Shown in pieces: positions 1 through 5,587 of a stretch of 6,726 nucleotides of DNA. This stretch comes from Actinomycetes bacterium (lineage in GTDB: Bacteria; Actinomycetota; Acidimicrobiia; Acidimicrobiales; Palsa-688). The stretch lies in NCBI GenBank assembly GCA_021815935.1, contig JAKAZH010000101.1, forward strand, positions 1 through 6,726, read 5' to 3'. Every line of letters begins with the position of its first letter. The first letter of the stretch is position 1. The notes beneath the pieces were generated by a model, which ran no database searches, was not told the DNA's origin, and worked only from the letters and a program-made list of their open reading frames with translations. The translations under genes were made by a program, and so were the position numbers.

Positions 1-609
1 AACGGCACCATCTGGACGCCGATAGCGACGACGGCCACCGAGGTCGGCCTCGCCCTCGCCGTGATAGTCGTCGTCGGAATCCCGCTAGGACTCATGTTCG
101 GGCGTATATCGCTTTTGCGTCAGATGAGCGACCCGATCGTCAGCATCCTCAACTCGGTGCCCTATGTCCTGTTCCTCCCGCTGATCATCTTCTGGTTCGG
201 CCTCGGCGAGAAGGCACGCGTGATCGTCGTCGTTTGGGCCGGGATCCTACCGCTCGTCATCAACACCACCGCAGGAGTTCGCAACATCGACCGTGACTAC
301 CTGCGAGTCGGGACTGCCTTCTCGGCGTCGCGCTGGCGTTTCTTCACGTCGATACTCCTTCCGGCCACCATGCCGTTCATCCTGACCGGCCTGCGTCTTT
401 CGGTCGCGCGGACGCTGGTCGGGGCGATCGTCGTCGAGTTCTTCCTCTCCGCGAACGGTCTCGGATACTTCGTACAGAACGCCACGTCCAACTTCCAGAT
501 GAGCACCGCGATGGCGGGAATCGTCGTCGTCGCAATCGCCGCCCTGGCACTCACACGTCTGATCGGCGCGATCGAACGGCGGGTCATCTCGTGGTCGCAA
601 GCTCAGTAG
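1..609 (+). CDS. ABC transporter permease, TauC/SsuC-like (5' truncated by window)
   Basis: This is the inner-membrane permease of a NitT/TauT-type ABC importer. The reading frame is open from base 1, so the start and probably the first transmembrane segment lie outside; 202 residues are visible. Hydrophobic segments sit at about residues 14-34, 45-67, 72-90, 138-155 and 170-190. The cytoplasmic EAA loop that contacts the ATPase spans about 99-130: an acidic/aromatic lead-in (RDYLRVG), then AFSAS, a W-R-F-F stretch and LLPATMPFILTGLR, as in the TauC/SsuC/ThiX group. The Pro and Gly residues characteristic of that loop are present. The next gene, 52 bases on, is a matching binding protein, so the two probably form one importer. 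No ATP-binding subunit is visible and it would be expected upstream. Substrate is not deducible from the permease; the catabolic genes that follow suggest an organic acid (inference). Confidence 0.93.
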   Translation, partial: NGTIWTPIATTATEVGLALAVIVVVGIPLGLMFGRISLLRQMSDPIVSILNSVPYVLFLPLIIFWFGLGEKARVIVVVWAGILPLVINTTAGVRNIDRDYLRVGTAFSASRWRFFTSILLPATMPFILTGLRLSVARTLVGAIVVEFFLSANGLGYFVQNATSNFQMSTAMAGIVVVAIAALALTRLIGAIERRVISWSQAQ

Positions 610-625
610 AGCAGTTCAGCAGCCC

Positions 626-636
626 AACCGCGGGTT
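626..636 (+). repeat. Small inverted repeat between permease and binding-protein genes
   Basis: AACC (626-629) and GGTT (633-636) pair around a GCG loop in the only intergenic gap of the window (610-661). The stem is just 4 bp, so it is a weak hairpin. It could mark an mRNA processing or stability element, since binding proteins are often made in excess over permeases, but at this size chance is equally likely. I see no convincing -35/-10 pair in the gap. Confidence 0.2.
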
Positions 637-650
637 CATTTCAAATACAC

Positions 651-656
651 AAGGAG
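651..656 (+). promoter_or_regulatory. Ribosome binding site of the binding-protein gene
   Basis: AAGGAG lies 5 bases before the ATG at 662. It is one of the two strongest Shine-Dalgarno sequences in the window and fixes the start of the lipoprotein, whose signal peptide begins directly at that ATG. Confidence 0.75.
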
Positions 657-661
657 CGTCA

Positions 662-1660
662 ATGATCAAGACATGGGGACGGATGACTGCGATAGCTGCG
701 GGGACGGCGCTTGTCGTCGGCGCCTGCGGCTCGTCGAGTTCCTCGTCGAGCAGCTCAGCTACCACTGTCGCACCCTCGTCGCAGTCGAGCACCGCTGCGC
801 CATTGACGAACATGACCATCGCCTACGCCGCGACCGGGGCGGGCTACTCCGACCTGTACGTCGGTGTCACTGACGGCATCTTCAAGAAGTACGGGCTCAA
901 CGTCACCTTGAAGCAGATCACGCCGGCGAACCTTGTGTCGGCGCTCATAAGCGGCAGCGCCCAGATCGGCGGGGCGGTAGCCGACGGCGTCGCCAGCGCA
1001 ATCTTGAAAGGCGAATCGCTCAAGTTCGTCGCTCTAACCGAAGGCACCTACAACCTTCAGTTGTGGGTCAACAAGAACATCACCTCCGTCAGCCAGCTCG
1101 CAGGCCAGACGTTGGCGTTGACGACGCAGGGATCCGAGACAGACTTCGGTTTGACGGACCTTCTCAAACAGAACGGCATGAGCGCCACGTCGGTCACCCG
1201 GAAATTCCTTGTCTCCGCCGCGCAGCAGATCTCGGCAGTGCGTAGCGGCGCCGCAGCCGGGGGCCTGTTCCAGCCGCCCACAGCACAGTCGTTGGCACAG
1301 GTCGGCGGGCACGTGCTCACCTCGCTGTCCAATCTTCCCTACGCAGTTGGGGCGTTCTCGGCGACATCCTCCTACGTGGCGAGCCATCCCCAGGCTGTCA
1401 AGGACTTCTACGAAGCCGAGACAGCTAACCTCGCGTTCCTGCGGGCTCATCCGAAGCAGACCGAGGCAGCGATCGAGAAGTACAACCCGCAGACAAGCGC
1501 CGCCAACGCTGCCATCGCCTACAAGTTCTTCCGGAACGTCTGGAAGACCACGCCTGTCGTGACCACGTCGCTGATCCAAGCCGCTTTCCAGCGGGCGGCA
1601 AGCAAGGACAAGACGACGCCGCCATCGAGCGTCACGAACTACATTTACACCGCCTCCTAG
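662..1660 (+). CDS. ABC transporter substrate-binding lipoprotein (NMT1/TauA-like)
   Basis: This 332-residue solute-binding protein of a NitT/TauT-type importer should capture the ligand outside the membrane and deliver it to the adjacent permease. The start is supported by AAGGAG 5 bases upstream and by a signal peptide at once: basic residues K3 and R7, a hydrophobic stretch 9-20, and a lipobox V19-G20-A21 before the lipidated C22. A run of nine serines (24-32) and an S/T/A/P-rich linker to about residue 47 would tether it to the membrane. The folded domain starts near residue 51 with the NMT1/THI5 pattern: a beta strand (MTIAY), a helix ending in GVTDGIFKKYGL, then SALISGSAQIG and a second lobe with LAGQTLAL. 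Its stop is followed directly, in the same frame, by the ATG of the RraA-like gene. The ligand cannot be read from sequence; an aromatic or heteroaromatic acid is inferred from context. Confidence 0.92.
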   Translation: MIKTWGRMTAIAAGTALVVGACGSSSSSSSSSATTVAPSSQSSTAAPLTNMTIAYAATGAGYSDLYVGVTDGIFKKYGLNVTLKQITPANLVSALISGSAQIGGAVADGVASAILKGESLKFVALTEGTYNLQLWVNKNITSVSQLAGQTLALTTQGSETDFGLTDLLKQNGMSATSVTRKFLVSAAQQISAVRSGAAAGGLFQPPTAQSLAQVGGHVLTSLSNLPYAVGAFSATSSYVASHPQAVKDFYEAETANLAFLRAHPKQTEAAIEKYNPQTSAANAAIAYKFFRNVWKTTPVVTTSLIQAAFQRAASKDKTTPPSSVTNYIYTAS

Positions 1661-2221
1661 ATGACGCTGAGCGAACAGCGAAGCCGCCTAGACCGCCTCA
1701 CCACATGCGATCTGAGCGACGCTATGGAGCGGATGGGCGTTGTCAGCTCCTCGATCAAACCCCAGTGGAAAGGCGCAGCCTTCCACGGGACCGCCCTGAC
1801 CGTGTGGACCCGGGCGGGAGACAACCTGTTCGTGCACAAGGCACTCGACCTGTTGAAGCCGGGCGACGTGCTTGTCGTCAACGGCCAAGGCGACGAAACC
1901 CGCGCATTGTTCGGTGAGCGTATGGCTACGAAGGCCAGGAAAAATGGGGCGCTCGGCGTTGTCATAGACGGCGCGGTCCGAGACAGGGACGCCCTCGAGA
2001 GACTCGGCCTTCCGGTGTTCGCCCGTTCGGTCACAGCCGCAGGCCCGTACAAGCACGGGCCCGGTCAGCTGAACGTCCCGATAGCGCTCGGAGGTGTCGT
2101 GGTACGGCCCGGCGACCTCGTATTCGGCGACAGCGACGGCGTCGTGATAGTCCCTCCCGAGCGCCTCGACGAGATCATCGTGTTAGCCGAGGCTGCAGCC
2201 GACATGGAACCGTTGATCTGA
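1661..2221 (+). CDS. RraA-like / HMG-CHA aldolase-family protein
   Basis: At 186 residues the length fits the RraA-like fold, whose enzymatic members are divalent-metal aldolases/decarboxylases acting on 4-hydroxy-4-methyl-2-oxoglutarate, 4-carboxy-4-hydroxy-2-oxoadipate or oxaloacetate. Seen here: the N-terminal CDLSDAMERMG helix (16-26), a GE pair at 85-86 opening the phosphate/substrate loop, the core VIDGAVRD (101-108) with R107 and D108 as the expected substrate-binding and metal residues, and GDSDGVVIVP (156-165). From memory, E. coli RraA, the RNase E inhibitor, has Arg-Gln at 107-108, so the Arg-Asp pair favours an enzyme. The acid usually three residues after D108 is Ala111, with D110 and E113 nearby. 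The ATG directly follows the upstream TAG and has no Shine-Dalgarno sequence, so translation is probably coupled. Its stop overlaps the UbiD gene by one base. Its likely job is a lower-pathway aldol cleavage or oxaloacetate decarboxylation. Family call firm, exact substrate unknown. Confidence 0.88.
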   Translation: MTLSEQRSRLDRLTTCDLSDAMERMGVVSSSIKPQWKGAAFHGTALTVWTRAGDNLFVHKALDLLKPGDVLVVNGQGDETRALFGERMATKARKNGALGVVIDGAVRDRDALERLGLPVFARSVTAAGPYKHGPGQLNVPIALGGVVVRPGDLVFGDSDGVVIVPPERLDEIIVLAEAAADMEPLI

Positions 2222-3669
2222 TGGGGCTAACACCCTCCCCCTTCGACCTGCGCGCGTGGCTGGAGCGCACCGAGGCCAGCGGCGACCTGCTGCGCCTAAA
2301 AGGCGTGGACGCGTCACTCGAAATCGGGGCTGCGAGCCAGGTCAACTACCGGCGCAACCGGCCTCGGGCGTTGCTCTTCGACGACATCCCAGGCCACCCT
2401 AAGGGCATGAGGGTACTGACAAGTTCGCTGTCGAGTTCGTATCTGATGGGTGCCGGCCTCGGACTGGGCGAAGGACTTTCGGACCGCGACCTCGTCGAGG
2501 CCTTGCGCGGGAAACCCGCGCAGTGGACCGCCCAGGCGAAAGACTTCGCCGCTGTGTTCGTCGAGGACGGCCCGATCTTCGAGCATCGCTTGACCGGAGA
2601 CGACATCAATTTTACCAACTTCCCTTGCCCGGTGTGGCACGAGGCCGACGGCGGCGCCTACATCGGCACCGGGTGCGCTGTGGTCACCGTCGACCCAGAC
2701 AACGGGGTCCCGAACCTCGGCGCATACCGCATCCAGGTCCAAGACGCCGGCCGTAGTGTCACTGTCAACATCGAGGCGGGCAAGCACGGATTCCAACACC
2801 TGAAGCGTTGGTTCGCCAAAGAAGGCAGGGCCCCGATCGCAGCGTCCCTCGGGCATCACCCGGTCCTGCTCGTCGTCGCCGGCACCGAGGTGCCGACCGG
2901 GATCTCGGAGTACGACTACGCCGGGGCGATCCTCGCCGCCCCCGTACCGGTCGTCGCCGCGCCTGTCACCGGGCTCCCCCTCCCAGCCGAGAGTGAGCTG
3001 GCGTTCGAAGGCTGGGTATACCCGGAGCGCACCCGCCCCGAAGGACCTTTCGGCGAGTGGACCGGGTACTACTCGGGTGGCACCGCCGAAGTGCTCTGCG
3101 TCGACGTCGCGGCCATTTACCACCGCTCCGACCCGATCAACCTCGGGGCGCCCCCGGGCAAACCACCGCACGACTACTCCTACATGCGCTCGGTAATGAA
3201 GTCGGCAATGGCCACCGATGCTCTCATCGCCACCGGTCTCGCAGGGGTCTCCGGTGTGTGGTGCCACGAGGCGGGCGGCGGCCGGTCCATCATCGCCGTC
3301 GCCTTGGAGCAGCGCTACGCAGGGCACAGCCGCCAAGCCGGCTATCTCGCCGCTCAGCATCCCGCCACCGCGTACATGAACCGCCTCGTGATAACCGTCG
3401 ACTCCGACGTCGATCCCCGAGACCTTCACGAGGTCATGTGGGCCGTCTCGACGCGCTGCGATCCGGCAATCGACGTCGACATCATGCGGCGGTCGTGGGG
3501 CAGCCGGGTCGATCCGCTCGGACGCCCCGGCGAGGTGAGCTATAACAGCCGCTTGCTCATCGACGCGTGCCGACCCTTTGAGCGCCTCGGTGACTTCCCT
3601 GCCGTGGCAGAAGCCAACACCGAATCATTGGACCTGGTCCGTCGGCGTTGGCCGGAGCTGGAAAGCTGA
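2221..3669 (+). CDS. UbiD-family prenylated-FMN-dependent (de)carboxylase
   Basis: This 482-residue protein has the usual length for UbiD/Fdc1-type reversible decarboxylases of aromatic or unsaturated acids. The N-terminal half carries the cofactor segment VPNLGAYRIQV, with N165 and R170 five residues apart, as N168 and R173 are in Aspergillus Fdc1. QHLKRW (192-197) supplies the likely metal/phosphate histidine H193. LPLPAESELAFEG (252-264) matches the conserved PAxSE block, giving E259. EGPFGEWTGYY (274-284) provides E274 and E279, so the Arg-Glu-Glu catalytic set is intact. The C-terminal domain (about 300-482) looks complete. The ATG overlaps the TGA of the RraA-like gene by one base (TGATG). 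UbiD enzymes need prenyl-FMN made by UbiX, and no UbiX gene is in the window. Substrate is not identifiable; hydroxybenzoate, phthalate-type, pyrrole or furan carboxylates are all known for the family. Together with the second decarboxylase-like gene downstream, removal of one of several ring carboxyls is my inference. Confidence 0.93.
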   Translation: MGLTPSPFDLRAWLERTEASGDLLRLKGVDASLEIGAASQVNYRRNRPRALLFDDIPGHPKGMRVLTSSLSSSYLMGAGLGLGEGLSDRDLVEALRGKPAQWTAQAKDFAAVFVEDGPIFEHRLTGDDINFTNFPCPVWHEADGGAYIGTGCAVVTVDPDNGVPNLGAYRIQVQDAGRSVTVNIEAGKHGFQHLKRWFAKEGRAPIAASLGHHPVLLVVAGTEVPTGISEYDYAGAILAAPVPVVAAPVTGLPLPAESELAFEGWVYPERTRPEGPFGEWTGYYSGGTAEVLCVDVAAIYHRSDPINLGAPPGKPPHDYSYMRSVMKSAMATDALIATGLAGVSGVWCHEAGGGRSIIAVALEQRYAGHSRQAGYLAAQHPATAYMNRLVITVDSDVDPRDLHEVMWAVSTRCDPAIDVDIMRRSWGSRVDPLGRPGEVSYNSRLLIDACRPFERLGDFPAVAEANTESLDLVRRRWPELES

Positions 3670-3674
3670 CGACG

Positions 3675-4574
3675 ATGGAGACCGGAGTAGCTGAGGCAGG
3701 CCGACCCGACGCGGCGTTGCGCGCCGAGGAGGCGGCGGCCGCCCGCTTCCCTCGGGTGAGTGTCGTCACGAGGATAGGCCTGCCAGATCTCCGGGGCGCG
3801 GCGGCCCCGGGGGTCAGCATTCCCCTGGACCCGGACAGCGCGCTTCGCGACCGGCGCACCCTCATGCTGGCGAGCATGCGCGACGACGCCGACCGGGCCC
3901 CCCTCGCCCAGCAGATCTTCGACGAGATAGCCATTGCGATCGTCGAGGGCCGTTTGAACCCGGGTGACAGCCTCAACTCCGTCGACTTGGCGCGACGGTT
4001 CAATACGAGCCGGACGCCGGTCCGCGAAGCCCTCGCAGACCTCGAGCGCCAAGGGGCGATCGTCGTGCCCCCACACCGGCGCCCATACGTCGCGCACGTG
4101 ACTCTGCGCCAGGCAAAGGACGTGTACGACCTTCGCGCTGCCCTGTTCACGTTGGTGAGCGACCTGATCGTCGAGTCTTGCCCGAAGACGCTGCTCGGTG
4201 AACTTTGGCGTTGGCAGGCGGCGCTAGAGGCCGACGCTGCCCGCGGTGCGGTCGACGACTACTTCTGGCACAACGTCGGTTTTCGTCTCGTCGAGGTTCG
4301 CCTTGCAGGAAACGAGCAGCTGCAGCGCATGGTCGGCATGCTCGGCATCCGGACTTTACAGTTCCGTCATCTGAGCCTGTCACAGCCGGGCCGCCTCGCG
4401 CGGTCGGTGGAGGACCACCGCCGGCTTTTGATCGCCTACGAGGAGCAGGACAAGACGGCGGCGGCCGCTATGAGCCGGGGTTTGATAATGGCAGGCTACC
4501 GGGCGATCGTCCGCTCGGGTGTTATCGGCGACTCAAATGCCGCTGCCGACGTTCGTATGGAGGATCCACGATGA
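3675..4574 (+). CDS. GntR-family transcriptional regulator with FCD-like domain
   Basis: From the ATG at 3675 this is 299 residues. The winged helix-turn-helix lies at about 77-142: QQIFDEIAIAIVEGRLNPGD leads into SVDLARRF-NTSRTPVREALADLERQG, the typical GntR recognition region, then a wing. Residues about 146-276 form the all-helical effector domain of the FCD (FadR C-terminal) type. Candidate metal ligands are D195, H199 and H248; the last His of the usual set falls at Leu270. Such regulators commonly sense organic acids, which fits local control of this catabolic operon. The start is uncertain. An in-frame TTG at 3648 would overlap ubiD-like coding. ATG 3675 has GGAAAG 9 bases upstream and lies 5 bases after the UbiD stop. 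ATG 3864 or 3876 would give the standard short N-terminus before the DNA-binding domain. If 3675 is right, residues 1-65 are a Gly/Ala/Arg/Asp-rich extension of unknown role. It overlaps the amidohydrolase gene by ATGA. Confidence 0.85.
   Translation: METGVAEAGRPDAALRAEEAAAARFPRVSVVTRIGLPDLRGAAAPGVSIPLDPDSALRDRRTLMLASMRDDADRAPLAQQIFDEIAIAIVEGRLNPGDSLNSVDLARRFNTSRTPVREALADLERQGAIVVPPHRRPYVAHVTLRQAKDVYDLRAALFTLVSDLIVESCPKTLLGELWRWQAALEADAARGAVDDYFWHNVGFRLVEVRLAGNEQLQRMVGMLGIRTLQFRHLSLSQPGRLARSVEDHRRLLIAYEEQDKTAAAAMSRGLIMAGYRAIVRSGVIGDSNAAADVRMEDPR
3791..3810 (+). repeat. GC-rich inverted repeat in the 5' part of the regulator gene
   Basis: CCGGGG (3791-3796) and CCCCGG (3805-3810) are perfect inverted arms around an 8-base spacer. 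They lie inside the poorly conserved extension of the regulator, upstream of the alternative starts at 3864/3876. If translation really begins there, this could be an operator or mRNA hairpin. In DNA this GC-rich it may also be chance. Confidence 0.25.
4559..4564 (+). promoter_or_regulatory. Ribosome binding site of the amidohydrolase gene
   Basis: GGAGGA lies 6 bases before ATG 4571 and inside the end of the regulator gene. This strong site, plus the HxH metal motif starting at residue 10, fixes the amidohydrolase start at 4571 even though the frame is open far upstream. Confidence 0.8.
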
Positions 4575-5587
4575 GCAACCGCAGAGATATAGACGTCCAC
4601 GCGCACGTCGTCCCCGAGCCGCTGTTGGAGGCGGTTCGCGGAGGCGCGCTTCCCGGCGTGACGAGCGACGGCCCTTCGATCATCTACGGCCAGAGCCGTC
4701 TCGGCCCGATCGCCCCCGCAATGTTCTCTCTGTCCGAGCGCATCGCTTGGCTCGACAGCGAGGACATTGCCGAGCAGTGGGTCTCGCCGTGGCTAGACCT
4801 TTTCACGTGGGCGACTTTTCCAGACGCCGAGCGGCGCCCGTGGGTGCGAGCAGTCAACACCGCCCTATGCGACGCAACCAAAGCGAGCGCCGGCCGCCTC
4901 CGACCGGTCCCGTTCGTCGACGTATCCTCGGGTGGCACGGATGCACTCGACGACACGAGCCGGGTCCTGTCGCAGATCGAAGCACCGGCTGTGATGGTGA
5001 GTTCGGCTCCCCCCGGCGCCCCGCTCGCTTCCGACTCGTATGCCGACTTCTGGACGGAGGTCGCCCGCCAGGGTGTCACCGTCATGTTGCATCCGCCGGT
5101 CAACGGGCCGTCTTGCGCATTCACGTCCCCCGTCGTGCAGAACGTTTCGGGGCGGGTGATAGACGCGAGCGCCGCGGTCGTCGAGCTGATGATCGCAGGG
5201 GTCTTTGACCGTCTGCCGGACCTGGAAGTGATCGTCGTGCACGGCGGAGGATTCCTTCCCTACCAGTCGTTTCGCCTCGACGGCCTCGTGCGCGCCGGGC
5301 TGCGTGACAAGACGGCGATGACCTCGTCGCCGTCGGACATATTGCGCCGCCTTTGGTTCGACACGGTCGCCTTGGACCCGTGGTCCATCGAGCTTCTCGT
5401 CCGACGCGTCGGTGCGGATCGGGTGATGCTCGGCAGTGACGCTCCGTTCCCGATAGGCGACCCGCACCCGTCGGCCTCTGTTCGCATGGCCGACCTTCCG
5501 TCTGACATCCACGATGCCATCTGTTTCGGGAACGCTACGCGTTTGGCGGCACGGCGGCGGCCTTCGACCGATCGGTCCGGCAATTGA
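4571..5587 (+). CDS. ACMSD-like amidohydrolase (amidohydrolase_2), probable decarboxylase
   Basis: This 338-residue metal-dependent TIM-barrel protein is of the amidohydrolase_2 group, which includes 2-amino-3-carboxymuconate-semialdehyde decarboxylase (ACMSD), gamma-resorcylate and 5-carboxyvanillate decarboxylases and the 3,6-dihydroxypicolinate decarboxylase PicC. All expected metal and catalytic residues are visible: H10 and H12 in DVHAHVVP, H174 in VMLHPPVNG, H224 in VVHGGGFLPYQ, and D290 in LGSDAPFPIGDP. The HGGGxxPYQ and GSDxPFPxGD blocks are closest in my memory to ACMSD itself, and the spacing of the five residues is also ACMSD-like. The enzyme is expected to be cytoplasmic with one divalent metal, probably zinc. 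The start at 4571 overlaps the regulator stop (ATGA) and has a strong GGAGGA; the stop overlaps the next gene as TTGA. In context it probably removes a carboxyl from a hydroxylated ring or ring-cleavage product. A hydrolytic role such as lactone opening, as in LigI-type relatives, remains possible. Confidence 0.9.
   Translation: MSNRRDIDVHAHVVPEPLLEAVRGGALPGVTSDGPSIIYGQSRLGPIAPAMFSLSERIAWLDSEDIAEQWVSPWLDLFTWATFPDAERRPWVRAVNTALCDATKASAGRLRPVPFVDVSSGGTDALDDTSRVLSQIEAPAVMVSSAPPGAPLASDSYADFWTEVARQGVTVMLHPPVNGPSCAFTSPVVQNVSGRVIDASAAVVELMIAGVFDRLPDLEVIVVHGGGFLPYQSFRLDGLVRAGLRDKTAMTSSPSDILRRLWFDTVALDPWSIELLVRRVGADRVMLGSDAPFPIGDPHPSASVRMADLPSDIHDAICFGNATRLAARRRPSTDRSGN

Noticed and set aside
64..535. 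Repeated ATCGTCGTCG-like words in the permease gene
   Set aside because: They encode Ile/Val-Val-Val in membrane segments using the preferred GTC codon; their spacing is irregular.
730..756. Possible microsatellite at the run of serine codons
   Set aside because: The run uses mixed codons (TCG, AGT, TCC, AGC, TCA), so it is a protein-level linker rather than a DNA repeat.
1034..1579. A 181-residue open frame on the - strand opposite the binding-protein gene
   Set aside because: No domain is recognisable, the composition is skewed to Gly/Arg/Cys/Leu, and it lies fully inside a clear lipoprotein gene.
1651..1660. CGCCTCCTAG, which resembles the 3' end of 16S rRNA
   Set aside because: It encodes the last residues and stop of the binding protein; no other rRNA sequence is nearby.
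1661..2221. Assignment as the RNase E inhibitor RraA
   Set aside because: The Arg-Asp pair in the core motif and the catabolic neighbourhood favour a metal-dependent aldolase/decarboxylase of the same fold.
2314..3429. A 371-residue open frame on the - strand opposite the UbiD gene
   Set aside because: It is a shadow of GC-rich codon use: the translation is Asp/Val/Gly/Arg-rich with no recognisable domain, while the + strand carries a complete UbiD protein with its catalytic residues.
4205..4570. Upstream extension of the amidohydrolase frame to an ATG-like start at 4205
   Set aside because: The extension reads as Arg/Gly/Pro-rich sequence inside the regulator gene. The HxH motif and GGAGGA at 4559-4564 place the start at 4571.
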